A stretch of 29,529 bases of DNA from Rhodospirillaceae bacterium UBA6608 (GCA_002433335.1 DJHY01000218.1:1-29529); one strand, 5' to 3'; positions 7,698 through 15,985 are shown, counted from the stretch's first letter. A program made the numbers and translations. The notes: a model not told the origin generated them from the letters alone.

Positions 7698-9509
7698 CTA
7701 TTCGGCGGGCTCCATCGCCCGCGCGCCGGAAGCCGGCGGCTGGGGAACCCCGTCCGGGCCCAGGGTCGGGTCCAGGCACAGGATTTCCTCGAACTCGTTG
7801 ACGGCGTCGATCTCGGCCCCCATGGCGACGTTGGTAACGCGCTCCAGGATGAATTCCAGGACCACGGGCACGCGATACGTCTTCATCAGTTCCTGCGCCC
7901 GGGCGAAGGCTTCCTTGAACTCATTGGGGCTTTTGACGCGGATCGCCTTGCAACCCAGGCCCTCGGCCACGGCGACATGGTCGACGCCGTATTCGCCCAG
8001 ATCCGGCGCGTTGATGTTCTCGAACGACAGTTGGACGTTGTAATCCATATCGAAGCCGCGCTGCGCCTGACGGATCAAACCCAGGTAGGAATTGTTCAGC
8101 ACGACGTGGATGTATGGCAGATGGAACTGCGCGCCGACGGCCAATTCCTCGATCAGGAACTGGAAATCGTAATCGCCCGAGACGGCGACGATTTCCTTGT
8201 CCGGGCAGGCCTTGCGCACGCCCAGTGCCGCCGGAAGGGTCCAGCCGAGCGGCCCCGCCTGGCCGCAGTTGATCCAGTTGCGCGCCCCGTAGACATTGAG
8301 GAACTGCGCCGCCGCGATCTGCGACAGGCCGATGGTGGTGACGTAGCAGACGTCTCGCCCGAAGGCTTCCTTCATTTCCTGATAGACGCGCTGCGGCTTC
8401 AGCGGCACTTGGTCGAAATGCGATTTGCGCTGCATCACGTCCTTGCGATGGGCGCATTCGGCGGCCCAATCCGAGCGATTGGCCAAGCGCCCGTCTTCGC
8501 GCAGTTCGCACGCCGCTTGCACGAACAACTCCAGGGCCGCGCGGGCGTCGGAAACGATACCGTAATCAGGGTCGAACACCCGGCCGATCTGGGTCGGCTC
8601 GATGTCGACATGCACGAAGGTCCGGCCCTTGGTATAGACGTCGATGGAGCCCGTATGCCGGTTGGCCCAGCGGTTGCCGACGCCGAGCACAAAATCGGAT
8701 CGTAGCAACGTCGCGTTGCCATAGCGGTGCGCCGTCTGCAGGCCGACCATGCCCGCCATCAAGGGATGGTCGTCGGGCATCGCGCCCCAGCCCATCAGGG
8801 TCGGGATCACCGGGATGCCGGTCAGCTCCGCGAACTCGACCAGCAGGTCCGCCGCGTCGGCGTTGATGATGCCGCCCCCGGCGACGATCACCGGACGTTC
8901 GGCCCGGGCCAGCATGTCCATGGCCTTGTCGATCTGGCGGCGCGAGGCTTCAGGCTTGTAGACCGGAAGCGGCTCGTAAGTGTCGGGATCGAATTCGATC
9001 TCGGCCAATTGCACGTCGAGCGGCATGTCGATCAGGACCGGCCCCGGACGGGCCGAGCGCATCAGGTGAAACGCCTGTTGAAAGACCCGGGGAACCAGCG
9101 CCGGTTCACGTACCGTGACCGCCCATTTGGTCACCGGCCGGGCGATGGATTCGATATCGACCGCCTGGAAATCTTCCTTGTACAGCTTGTCGCGCGGGGC
9201 CTGCCCGGTGATGCACAGGATCGGGATGCTGTCGGCCTGGGCCGAATACAGGCCCGTGATCATGTCCGTGCCCGCCGGGCCGGACGTGCCGATGCAGACC
9301 CCGACGTTTCCAGCTTTGGCCCGGGTATAGCCCTCGGCCATGTGCGAAGCGCCCTCGACATGGCGGGCCAGCACATGGTCGATGCTGCCGCGTTTTTTCA
9401 TTGCCGCGTAAAATGGATTGATCGCCGCGCCCGGAACGCCGAAGGCCGCCGTAACGCCCTCTTTCTCCAATACCCGAACCGCCGCTTCCGCCGCCGTCAT
9501 ACGTGCCAT
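7698..9509 (-). CDS. gcl: glyoxylate carboligase (tartronate-semialdehyde synthase)
   Basis: This thiamine-diphosphate and FAD-containing enzyme joins two glyoxylate molecules to tartronate semialdehyde and CO2. It has 603 residues, close to E. coli Gcl (593). The N-terminal domain begins [14 protein letters not shown] and contains [13 protein letters not shown]. Val51 stands here in place of the catalytic glutamate found in nearly all other ThDP enzymes, which is the diagnostic feature of Gcl. The middle domain has VIPTLMGWG and [10 protein letters not shown]. The ThDP/Mg motif runs from [15 protein letters not shown] to [10 protein letters not shown]. It is the first gene of the gcl-hyi-glxR block. 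The IclR-type gene lies upstream, and a putative operator lies 65-85 bases before the ATG. Confidence 0.97.
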   Translation of the reverse strand: MARMTAAEAAVRVLEKEGVTAAFGVPGAAINPFYAAMKKRGSIDHVLARHVEGASHMAEGYTRAKAGNVGVCIGTSGPAGTDMITGLYSAQADSIPILCITGQAPRDKLYKEDFQAVDIESIARPVTKWAVTVREPALVPRVFQQAFHLMRSARPGPVLIDMPLDVQLAEIEFDPDTYEPLPVYKPEASRRQIDKAMDMLARAERPVIVAGGGIINADAADLLVEFAELTGIPVIPTLMGWGAMPDDHPLMAGMVGLQTAHRYGNATLLRSDFVLGVGNRWANRHTGSIDVYTKGRTFVHVDIEPTQIGRVFDPDYGIVSDARAALELFVQAACELREDGRLANRSDWAAECAHRKDVMQRKSHFDQVPLKPQRVYQEMKEAFGRDVCYVTTIGLSQIAAAQFLNVYGARNWINCGQAGPLGWTLPAALGVRKACPDKEIVAVSGDYDFQFLIEELAVGAQFHLPYIHVVLNNSYLGLIRQAQRGFDMDYNVQLSFENINAPDLGEYGVDHVAVAEGLGCKAIRVKSPNEFKEAFARAQELMKTYRVPVVLEFILERVTNVAMGAEIDAVNEFEEILCLDPTLGPDGVPQPPASGARAMEPAE

Positions 9510-9573
9510 GTTTCGATGCTCCCTGACGTGGTGTCGACTTAAAGCGTGACAGCCAAGGAAAGACGCGGCAACA

Positions 9574-9594
9574 TTTTTGGAAATTATTCCGTAT
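9574..9594 (+). promoter_or_regulatory. putative IclR-family operator upstream of gcl
   Basis: The 21-bp element reads TTTTTGGAAAT, TA, TTCCGTAT. The GGAA/TTCC arms form a dyad. The same element, differing at only two central bases, is found upstream of the regulator gene at 10682-10702 in inverse orientation. It resembles the IclR consensus I recall (TGGAAAT-N-ATTTCCA), shortened by one base. It lies 65 bases upstream of the gcl ATG, against 75 at the regulator. A further half-like TTTTGGAAA is at 9648-9656. Binding is inferred, not shown. Confidence 0.62.
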
Positions 9595-9720
9595 ATTGGT
9601 AAGAGTTATTTTTTATAATTAAAATCAATGAATTAAGATGTTTCTAATTTTGGAAAAATAACAATACTACATAAAATGAGACGCAATTCATCAAGCGGCC
9701 TTCGCCGCCCCGGAACAACA

Positions 9721-9752
9721 TTCGGCCGCCGAAGCACCCCTCGGCGGCCGAA
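9721..9752 (-). terminator. inverted repeat downstream of the IclR-type gene
   Basis: TTCGGCCGCCGA and TCGGCGGCCGAA form a perfect 12-bp stem with an eight-base loop. On the minus strand it lies about 28 bases after the regulator's stop codon and is followed by TGTTGTTCC, which is moderately T-rich. This suits a terminator separating the regulator from gcl. A TAAAAA follows on the plus side, which is not a terminator tract. Confidence 0.55.
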
Positions 9753-9779
9753 TAAAAACGATAGGTCGAGGCTGGAAAA

Positions 9780-10607
9780 TCAGCCCTGACGACTACCCAT
9801 TTCACTAGCGATCGATTTGGCCGCGCGGGTCACCATGCCCGCCAAAACGGAAATCTTTTCATCCGAGATACGGGCCGACGGACCGGACACGGAAATCGCC
9901 GCGATCGGCTCGTCATGTTCGTTGAACACCGCCGAAGAGATGCAGCGCAGGCCGACGGCATGTTCCTCGTCATCGATGGCGTAGCCCTGCTTGCGAATCT
10001 GTGCCAAGGCATCGCGGAAGCGAACCGGCGTCGCCAGGGTCTTGTCCGTCACCCGGGTCAGGCCGTGGCGTTGCAGGATGCGGTTGACCTCTTCCTCGGA
10101 CTGATTGGCCAGCAGGGCCTTGCCCACGCCGGAACAATGCATCGGCACGCGGGTGCCGGGCGCCCGGTAGGCGCGCATGGTCTCGCGGCTTTCGACCTGG
10201 GCCAGGTAAATGACTTCACCGTCGTCTTGTACGCCCAGCTTCACGGTTTCGCCCGTTTCCTCCATCAGCCGCCGCATGATCGGGCGGGCCATGACGACAA
10301 GGTCGCGGGAGCGGATGAATGAATTGCCGATCACGAAGGCCTCGACCCCGACATGCCACAGCGCGGTGGCTTGGTCGAAACGGACGATGCGGTCATGCTG
10401 CATGGTCGTCAACAGGCGGTGCGTGGTCGACGGCGGCAGGCCAACCGTCAGCGCGACGTCGGTCAACGTCATGCCGTCGTCGGCACGGGCCAATGCCTTC
10501 AAAATGGAAATGGCGCGGGCAAGGGATTGAACTTGTCCTGCGGTATCTTCACGCGAACGGGTACGGGTGCGTCCCCGGGTCCGCGGGCGGGCGGCGGTTT
10601 CTGCCAT
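9780..10607 (-). CDS. IclR-family transcriptional regulator of the glyoxylate genes
   Basis: This encodes 275 residues from ATG 10607, which has a CAGGGAAG ribosome binding site seven bases upstream. The reading frame is open to 10640, but that start lacks one. After a basic, Arg-rich tail (residues 7-20) comes the winged helix-turn-helix around residues 28-90, with SLARAISILKALA and the recognition helix PPSTTHRLLTTM. An IclR effector domain follows, with RSRDLVVMARPIMRRL, a YLAQVES strand, MHCSGVGKALLA near the ligand pocket and GYAIDDEEHAVGLRCISSAVF. Its position next to gcl and the shared operator-like sites suggest a repressor responding to a glyoxylate-related ligand, analogous to AllR/GclR. 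It probably also controls itself. The effector identity is unknown. Confidence 0.9.
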   Translation of the reverse strand: MAETAARPRTRGRTRTRSREDTAGQVQSLARAISILKALARADDGMTLTDVALTVGLPPSTTHRLLTTMQHDRIVRFDQATALWHVGVEAFVIGNSFIRSRDLVVMARPIMRRLMEETGETVKLGVQDDGEVIYLAQVESRETMRAYRAPGTRVPMHCSGVGKALLANQSEEEVNRILQRHGLTRVTDKTLATPVRFRDALAQIRKQGYAIDDEEHAVGLRCISSAVFNEHDEPIAAISVSGPSARISDEKISVLAGMVTRAAKSIASEMGSRQG

Positions 10608-10681
10608 TTGAGCTTCCCTGGTCTTTGGATGTGTCACCATGCCCCGTATCGGCAGGCGCGCTTCTATGGCGCTATTTCATA

Positions 10682-10702
10682 ATACGGAACGATTTCCAAA
10701 AA
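10682..10702 (-). promoter_or_regulatory. putative IclR-family operator upstream of the regulator gene
   Basis: On the minus strand this reads TTTTTGGAAAT, CG, TTCCGTAT and matches the element before gcl at 19 of 21 positions. It lies 75 bases upstream of the regulator's ATG in the 118-bp gap after the methyltransferase stop. TATTAT directly overlaps its 3' end on the minus strand and could be a -10 box. Binding there would then block the promoter, which suggests autoregulation. Confidence 0.6.
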
Positions 10703-10725
10703 ACTCCAGGCTGGGGGCATGAAAG

Positions 10726-11550
10726 TCAAGCTCGAATGCAGATGAACTCCACCAGCAGGGTCCGACGCTGTTCGATATTGCGGGCGGAATTGCGCATGCG
10801 GTCCAGCCCCTGCTCGCTCAGAATCACCGAGGGATTGAGCACCGACGGGCCCGATGTCTTGAACCGTTCGCGCGCTGCTTGGTTATAGGCCAGGGCCTTT
10901 TCCGTGGAATCTTGAACCTCGTCGACGCGGAACCCGGCAGCTTCCAGAACCTCGACCGTATCCTCGGGCGAGGTCAGATGGCTGATATCCGCCGTCAGCG
11001 CCCAAGGCACGGGATACAGCGCGTCACCGCCGGGGCCTTGCGCGACCTCGCCGGCGATGAACCGCGCACCAGACTTGAGCACCCGCGCCGCTTCCTCGAA
11101 GAACCGGGCCTTGTCCGGCACGCTCATCGAGACGTTTTGGGTGAACCCGGCGTCGAAGGCCCCGTCGGCGAACGGCAGGTTCAGGGCATCCGCGACCTTG
11201 AAACTGACCAGATCGCCCAGGCCGGTCATCTCGGTCAGCGCCCGCGCGGCCTCGATGAACTCTGGCGTCAGATCGATGCCCGTTACCTTTGCGCCGGTTT
11301 CCGCCGCCACATAGCGCGCCGGACCACCGACACCGCAGCCGATGTCGACCACATGCTGCCCAGCGGCGGGGCTCAGACGGGCGATCATCTCGTCCGTCGC
11401 CTCGCGCCCGCGCCCGTGCAGGTGATCCATGGAAGCCAGATCGTAAACCGTCAGCGTATCCAGCGGCACGCGCGCCTCGGCCAGCTTGCCCAGGATCGTC
11501 TCCATCAGGCTGCCGTGGGTGTAATGGGCGGTTACTTTCTCGGTGGTCAT
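10726..11550 (-). CDS. class I SAM-dependent methyltransferase
   Basis: This encodes 274 residues from ATG 11550 (MTTEKVTAHYTHG), which has an AAGGAA ribosome binding site. The frame stays open upstream to 11703, but that part crosses an 11-bp tandem repeat and looks non-coding. Motif I DIGCGVGGPARYVA is at residues 69-82, an acidic strand end VTGIDLTPEF follows, then ADALNLPFADGAFDAGFTQNVSMSVPDK and a Methyltransf_11-type RVLKSGARFIAGE. This layout matches the sarcosine/dimethylglycine or gamma-tocopherol-like small-molecule methyltransferases, but the substrate cannot be deduced. It is transcribed divergently from the DUF2235 gene with a 226-bp gap. No membrane segments are seen, so it should be cytosolic. 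Confidence 0.85.
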   Translation of the reverse strand: MTTEKVTAHYTHGSLMETILGKLAEARVPLDTLTVYDLASMDHLHGRGREATDEMIARLSPAAGQHVVDIGCGVGGPARYVAAETGAKVTGIDLTPEFIEAARALTEMTGLGDLVSFKVADALNLPFADGAFDAGFTQNVSMSVPDKARFFEEAARVLKSGARFIAGEVAQGPGGDALYPVPWALTADISHLTSPEDTVEVLEAAGFRVDEVQDSTEKALAYNQAARERFKTSGPSVLNPSVILSEQGLDRMRNSARNIEQRRTLLVEFICIRA

Positions 11551-11560
11551 GGGCTTCGTT

Positions 11561-11593
11561 CCTTGGTCTGGCCTTGGTCTGGCCTTGGTCTGG
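11561..11593. repeat. three tandem 11-bp units before the methyltransferase start
   Basis: CCTTGGTCTGG is repeated three times without interruption, ten bases upstream of the methyltransferase ATG. On the coding (minus) strand the last unit ends in AAGG, which supplies the ribosome binding site. Eleven is not a multiple of three, so copy-number change would shift any longer reading frame and alter leader spacing. Confidence 0.8.
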
Positions 11594-11679
11594 CGCGCCA
11601 TCGTCGTCCGGCGACTCCTGGAAGTCCAGAGCGCTGCCCCTTCCCTAACCGATCGACCCAACGCCGTCACCCCAAACGC

Positions 11680-11696
11680 CGAATGATTCGCATTCG
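11680..11696. promoter_or_regulatory. inverted repeat in the divergent promoter region
   Basis: CGAATG-ATTCG-CATTCG has perfect 6-bp arms around a five-base spacer. It lies between the divergent methyltransferase and DUF2235 genes, beside an AT-rich stretch (11700-11725) likely to hold promoter elements. It may be an operator for one or both genes. No regulator is known. Confidence 0.3.
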
Positions 11697-11776
11697 ACCT
11701 CAATTAAAATTAGAATTTCCATATACACATGCACACCGAGGCCACTTGCCGCCTCGTGTGGATAGGGGGAAATGAG

Positions 11777-12994
11777 ATGCATCCACGACGCCTGATCGTG
11801 TGCTTCGACGGCACCTGGAACACCCCGGACAACGGCTCCACTCCGACCAATGTGGTCAAGCTGCTCCGCGCGATCAAAGCGCAAGACGGCGATATCTCCC
11901 AAGTCGTGTTCTACGACAAAGGGGTCGGCACCGGCGGCTTCACCGACCGCATCGCCGGGGGCGCTTCCGGGGCTGGTCTGACCGAGAACGTCATCGACGG
12001 CTACCGCTTCCTCGGCAACAATTACGCGCCCGGTGACGAAATCTACATCTTCGGCTTTTCCCGGGGGGCCTATACGGCGCGCAGCCTGGGCGGGTTGATC
12101 GCCTTGGCCGGGACCCTCTGCCCCGTGCATCTGGGCGGCGACCTGGCGAAAGTGATCGAGATCTACCGCGATCCGGAAACCGACGGCGAAGGCAAGAAAG
12201 CGCAGATTGCGGCCCTGGGCCTGACGCAGTGCCACGATACGCGCATCCGCTGCATCGGCGTCTGGGATACGGTCGGCTCACTCGGCATTCCGGGCGATCT
12301 CGGGCGGAAGATGCTGCCTAAGTCCTATCACTTCAACGACACGATGCTCAGCCCCAAGGTCGACGTCGCCCTGCATGGCATGGCGATCGACGAAAAGCGC
12401 AGCGCCTTCTCCCCCACGATGTGGGTACGCAAGAAAGGCACGGCTCCGACCGCCGGTCAAATCGTCGAACAGGTTTGGTTCTCCGGCGTGCATTCGAACG
12501 TCGGCGGCTCTTATGAAAACACCGGCCTTTCCGATATCGCCCTGGATTGGATGACCAAGCGGGTCGCCAAGCACACCCCCCTGGCGCTGGACACGGATTA
12601 CCTTGCCGGCATTTGCAAACCGGATGTCGCGGGGGTCGGTTACGAAAGCCGAACCACCCTGTACATGGATTCCAAGGCCTTCCCCTATCAGCGCCTGATC
12701 AACCAGACCGTTCCGAAAGGCAGCGGCGTCGGTGAATGGTTCCGCAAGACCTTCAAGGACTGGGACCGGCGCAGCATCATTCCGGACGATGCCGAGACGA
12801 TCAACGAGGCGCTTCATATCTCGGCGCTGGAACGCCGGAAACTTCCCGAGGTCCCCCAGGACTGCCCCGAGGATTCGGTGAAGATGCGCCCCTATCGCCC
12901 GGTCAACCTGGAAGCGGCCGTCGCCGCCCGGTCGGTCCCGGTGGTCGGCTGGGATGGTGAGCCGATGACCCCGGACGCCATCCCCTGGGATTGA
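11777..12994 (+). CDS. DUF2235 alpha/beta-hydrolase (Tle-like phospholipase fold)
   Basis: This encodes 405 residues from ATG 11777, which follows an AGGGGGAA ribosome binding site. The ORF could be extended to 11729 but without such a site. It starts with the DUF2235 signature LIVCFDGTWNTPDNG and contains the nucleophile elbow IFGFSRGAYTAR with Ser95. Asp164 in GVWDTVGSLGIPG and His239 in WFSGVHSNVGGSYE complete a plausible Ser-Asp-His triad. DUF2235 includes the Tle type VI secretion phospholipase effectors and many stand-alone cytosolic hydrolases. No signal peptide, VgrG, PAAR or immunity gene is present here. A housekeeping lipase/esterase role is therefore as likely as an effector role. 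Confidence 0.88.
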   Translation: MHPRRLIVCFDGTWNTPDNGSTPTNVVKLLRAIKAQDGDISQVVFYDKGVGTGGFTDRIAGGASGAGLTENVIDGYRFLGNNYAPGDEIYIFGFSRGAYTARSLGGLIALAGTLCPVHLGGDLAKVIEIYRDPETDGEGKKAQIAALGLTQCHDTRIRCIGVWDTVGSLGIPGDLGRKMLPKSYHFNDTMLSPKVDVALHGMAIDEKRSAFSPTMWVRKKGTAPTAGQIVEQVWFSGVHSNVGGSYENTGLSDIALDWMTKRVAKHTPLALDTDYLAGICKPDVAGVGYESRTTLYMDSKAFPYQRLINQTVPKGSGVGEWFRKTFKDWDRRSIIPDDAETINEALHISALERRKLPEVPQDCPEDSVKMRPYRPVNLEAAVAARSVPVVGWDGEPMTPDAIPWD

Positions 12995-13015
12995 TCGCCC
13001 GGAACGGCGGGCAAT

Positions 13016-13051
13016 AAAAAACCGCGCCCCCGATCACTCGGGACGACGCGG
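13016..13051 (-). terminator. intrinsic terminator downstream of rpmJ
   Basis: On the minus strand CCGCG ... CCCGA, GTGA loop region, TCGGG ... CGCGG forms a strong interrupted stem directly followed by six T and then ATT. It lies about 105 bases after the rpmJ stop codon and is oriented for it. The plus-strand DUF2235 gene ends just beyond, and its own small GCCCG/CGGGC repeat at 12997-13012 lacks a T-run. Confidence 0.8.
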
Positions 13052-13155
13052 CTAAATAGATTGGTGAAGCATCAGCGTCGATGCTTCGATCCCGCCTGTT
13101 TCTTAAATTGCGACGGCCAGCAGCGCAGGCATAGGCCCGCGCACCGTCCCGGCAA

Positions 13156-13281
13156 TCAGCCCTGGCGGGCCTTGAAACGCGGGTTCTTCTTGTTGATCAC
13201 GAAGACGCGGCCCTTGCGGCGCACGACGCGGCAGTTCTTATCGCGCGTCTTGGCGGACTTAAGGGAATTGAGGACTTTCAT
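13156..13281 (-). CDS. rpmJ: 50S ribosomal protein L36 (zinc-free type)
   Basis: A 41-residue [21 protein letters not shown], then [23 protein letters not shown]. This is the short, very basic L36 of the large ribosomal subunit. The form here begins MKVxNSLKS and ends NPRFKARQG as in alphaproteobacterial L36. It lacks the Cys-Cys-Cys-His zinc ligands of the canonical type, having only one Cys, so it resembles the YkgO-like variant. The gene stands alone with its own terminator, which is usual in Alphaproteobacteria. Confidence 0.95.
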   Translation of the reverse strand: MKVLNSLKSAKTRDKNCRVVRRKGRVFVINKKNPRFKARQG

Positions 13282-13523
13282 CGGTCAGGCTCCGTCGGCG
13301 GCCATTCAAGGGTCAAAATTCGGTTCCGGACAGGCCGGAAGCGGCGGAAACTACCCAAACCGCTGGGGCCTGTCAACCGCAACCGCCGCCGAATTCCGTC
13401 CGGCGCTTTCGCCGCTGGAACGAAGCCTGTATAGATTGGCCCATTATCAGCGTTTCCAACGCCTTCCACCCGCCCTGCGGGCGACGCCCACCGGCCCCGC
13501 CCCGACCGACCGAAAGCCCGACC

Positions 13524-14453
13524 ATGGAGCCCACCACCCCCGCCGCCAAGCCCGTCAAGGAGCGGTCCAACGCCGTTCGGGGAATCCTATGGATGATTTT
13601 GGCCAGTTTGTGCTTCGCCTGCATGCACGCGGTCATCAAAAAAGTCGCGCAAACCGGCATCCATCCGTTCGAAACGGCGTTTTTCCGCCTTTTGTTCGGA
13701 ATGCTGCCGATCATTCCATTTTTCGTGCGCGACGGCCTGAAGCCCCTGAAAACCAAGCGCCTGGGCCTGTTGACCCTGCGCGGCGTACTGAATTCGGGGG
13801 CAATGATGTGTTATTTCTTCGCCCTGTCGATCGCCCCCTTGGCCCAGGTCACGGCGCTGGGATTCTCGGCGCCGATCTTCGCCTCGGTCCTGGCCATGCT
13901 GTTCCTGGGCGAGGTTATCCGCCTGCGCCGCTGGACGGCGATCCTGTTCGGCTTCGCCGGCACCCTGGTGATTCTCCGCCCCGGCGTGATCCCGTTGGAG
14001 CTTGGCCCCATGTTGGTGATCATTTCGTCGCTGGTCTGGGGATGCTGCATGATCATCATCAAGCGGCTCAGCGCCACTGAATCCAGCGCCACCATCACCG
14101 TCTACATGTCCCTGGTGATGATGCCGATCCTGCTGGTGCCCGCGTCCTTCGTCTGGACCTGGCCGGGATTGGAGCAATGGGGCCTGTTGATCGGCCTGGG
14201 AATTCTGGGCGGCGGGGCGCAGATGTCCATGGCTCAGGCCCTGAAGATGGCCGACACCCATGTGGTCGGCCCGATCGACTTCGTGCGTCTGGTCTGGGTC
14301 ACGGCCCTGGGCTATCTGTTTTTCAACGAATTGCCGGACCTGTTCGTCTGGATCGGCGGCGCGATGATCCTGGGCTCGACCGCCTATATCGCCTACCGCG
14401 AACACCGTCTGGGCAAGGACCGGGTCGAGCCCGGCCCGCCGGGAGTACGCTGA
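13524..14453 (+). CDS. EamA/DMT-family transporter
   Basis: This is a 309-residue inner-membrane protein with about ten hydrophobic helices arranged as two EamA repeats. The first covers roughly residues 18-150 (GILWMILASLCFACMHAVIKK through FGFAGTLVILRPG). The second covers 160-295 (GPMLVIISSLVWGCCMIIIKRL through GAMILGSTAYIAYREHR). Each repeat ends with the typical 'G-x-x-L-I-L-x-x-x' type helix. Members of the drug/metabolite transporter superfamily mainly export amino acids, nucleosides or other small metabolites. The substrate is unknown. Its stop is five bases before the next start, so it is probably co-transcribed with the PLP enzyme, hinting at export or import of an amino-group compound. 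The start follows a weak GAAAG ribosome binding site. Confidence 0.92.
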   Translation: MEPTTPAAKPVKERSNAVRGILWMILASLCFACMHAVIKKVAQTGIHPFETAFFRLLFGMLPIIPFFVRDGLKPLKTKRLGLLTLRGVLNSGAMMCYFFALSIAPLAQVTALGFSAPIFASVLAMLFLGEVIRLRRWTAILFGFAGTLVILRPGVIPLELGPMLVIISSLVWGCCMIIIKRLSATESSATITVYMSLVMMPILLVPASFVWTWPGLEQWGLLIGLGILGGGAQMSMAQALKMADTHVVGPIDFVRLVWVTALGYLFFNELPDLFVWIGGAMILGSTAYIAYREHRLGKDRVEPGPPGVR

Positions 14454-14457
14454 GACC

Positions 14458-15606
14458 ATGACGCCCCTACCCAACCAACGCCATCTGTTCGACATTCCGG
14501 ACGACATCGCCTGGTTCAACTGCGCCTCGCGCACGCCGTTCCTGAAGGCTGTCGCGAAAGCCGCCGAAGACAGCCTGCAAAGCCGCCTGCGTCCCTGGAC
14601 CTGGAACAGCGCCGAGACCGAAGCCCAGTCAGAGCGCCTGCGCGCCCTGTTCGCGGGCCTGATCGGCGCGACGGCGGACGACATCGCGATCCAGCCTTCG
14701 GCCAGCTACGGCCTCGCCACGGCGGCGTCCATCTTGGGCGTTGCTCATGGCCAAACCATCGTGGTTCTGGAAGACCAATTCCCGTCCAACGTCTTCGTCT
14801 GGATGGACAAGGCCCGCGATGCAGGCGCGCGTGTCGTGACCGTGCCCCGGCCCGGCAACGGCGACTGGACCTCTGCCGTGCTCGACCACCTGAATGGCGA
14901 CACCGCCATAGCGGCCCTGCCGCCCTGCCATTGGGTCGACGGCACTTTGTTGGACCTGGAGTCCATCGGCACGCGCTGCCGCGACCTGGGTGCCGCCCTG
15001 GTGGTCGACGCCACGCAATGGGTCGGCGCGGCCCCGTTCGACATCGCCCGCATCCGCCCCGATTTCGTGATCGCCGCCGCCTATAAATGGCTGTTCTGCC
15101 CGAACGGCATGGCCTTTATGTATGCAGCCCCGGCGCATCAGGCGGGCCGACCGATCGAGCAGCACGATTACAATCACCCGGTGACCGGCCGCAGCATCGA
15201 AGGCAATTTGGTCTACGACCCCTCTTTCGCCACCGGGGCGCGGCGATACGACGTCGGCCAGACGTTCAATCCCGTCTTGCTGCCCATGGCCTGCGCCGGA
15301 ATGGGACAAGTCGCGGAATGGACGCCGCAAGCGGTGCACGACAGACTTGCCCCGATCACCGCGCGGATCATCGATGCCGCCCGTGCCCTTGGCTACGACA
15401 CGCCGCCGGACGGCATGGGCGCCGGGCATTTCACGGCGATTTCCAAGGCCACCCCGCCGCCGGACGGCATGATCGCCGGCTTGGCGGCTAAGGGCGTGTA
15501 TGCGATTTTGCGGGGCCGCAAGCTTCGCCTTGCCCCGCATCTGCACGTTTCGGAAAATGATATCGCTCGCTTGATCTCGGCGCTGGAGACCGCGTGGCCG
15601 CAATGA
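14458..15606 (+). CDS. aminotransferase class V-fold PLP enzyme
   Basis: The 382-residue fold-type I PLP enzyme is related to the cysteine desulfurase/kynureninase/isopenicillin-N epimerase group. A cofactor-phosphate helix region PSASYGLATAASIL lies near residue 82. Asp184 in LVVDATQWVGAAPFD binds the pyridine nitrogen, and Lys210 in AAAYKWLFCPNGMAFMY is the Schiff-base lysine. A second conserved stretch, ARRYDVGQTFNP, follows. No mobile cysteine loop is evident, so a true cysteine desulfurase is less likely. The reaction could be transamination, lyase chemistry or epimerisation. The gene starts four bases after the EamA transporter and ends seven bases from the convergent response regulator, without room for a terminator. 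Confidence 0.85.
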   Translation: MTPLPNQRHLFDIPDDIAWFNCASRTPFLKAVAKAAEDSLQSRLRPWTWNSAETEAQSERLRALFAGLIGATADDIAIQPSASYGLATAASILGVAHGQTIVVLEDQFPSNVFVWMDKARDAGARVVTVPRPGNGDWTSAVLDHLNGDTAIAALPPCHWVDGTLLDLESIGTRCRDLGAALVVDATQWVGAAPFDIARIRPDFVIAAAYKWLFCPNGMAFMYAAPAHQAGRPIEQHDYNHPVTGRSIEGNLVYDPSFATGARRYDVGQTFNPVLLPMACAGMGQVAEWTPQAVHDRLAPITARIIDAARALGYDTPPDGMGAGHFTAISKATPPPDGMIAGLAAKGVYAILRGRKLRLAPHLHVSENDIARLISALETAWPQ

Positions 15607-15613
15607 CGGCCTT

Positions 15614-15985
15614 CTAAGGCTTAACGTCCAAGGCCTCGTTCACCGCTTCGATCAAACGGTCCATTTCGATCGGCTTGGTCTCGTAGGCCGCCGCGCCCGC
15701 GGCATAGGCCTCGTCATGATCCTCGGCCGTATCATGCGCCGACAATGCGATGATCGGGATATCTTTTACCGACTCAATCTGCTTCATCGCCCGGATGACT
15801 TCAAAACCCGTCATCTTCGGCATGCTCATATCGCAAAGAATCAAGTCGGGGGGCGACGCCTGGGCAGCGTCCAGACCCACGTCGCCATCCTCGGCGATTT
15901 GCACGTCATGACCTTCACCGGACAGGACCAACTCCAAGAAATTTTGAAAAAACTCGTCGTCTTCAATAACCAATATCGCGGCCAT
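15614..15985 (-). CDS. single-domain response regulator
   Basis: This is a 123-residue receiver domain with nothing attached. The acidic pocket is Glu8-Asp9-Asp10, the phosphorylation site is Asp52 in LILCDMSMPKMTG, the switch Ser is at 82 in IIALSAH, and the conserved Lys is Lys104 in YETKPIE. It has no DNA-binding or enzymatic output, so it should act by protein contact, as CheY- or DivK-like regulators do, or as a phosphate shuttle. An ideal AAAGGAGG ribosome binding site precedes the ATG. It is divergent from the large hybrid kinase (226-bp gap), whose Hpt domain is an obvious candidate phosphodonor. That pairing is inferred from position only. Confidence 0.93.
   Translation of the reverse strand: MAAILVIEDDEFFQNFLELVLSGEGHDVQIAEDGDVGLDAAQASPPDLILCDMSMPKMTGFEVIRAMKQIESVKDIPIIALSAHDTAEDHDEAYAAGAAAYETKPIEMDRLIEAVNEALDVKP

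Noticed and set aside
11551..11703. N-terminal extension of the methyltransferase to 11703
   Set aside because: The extra 51 residues run through the 11-bp tandem repeats and have no domain character, while ATG 11550 has a good ribosome binding site.
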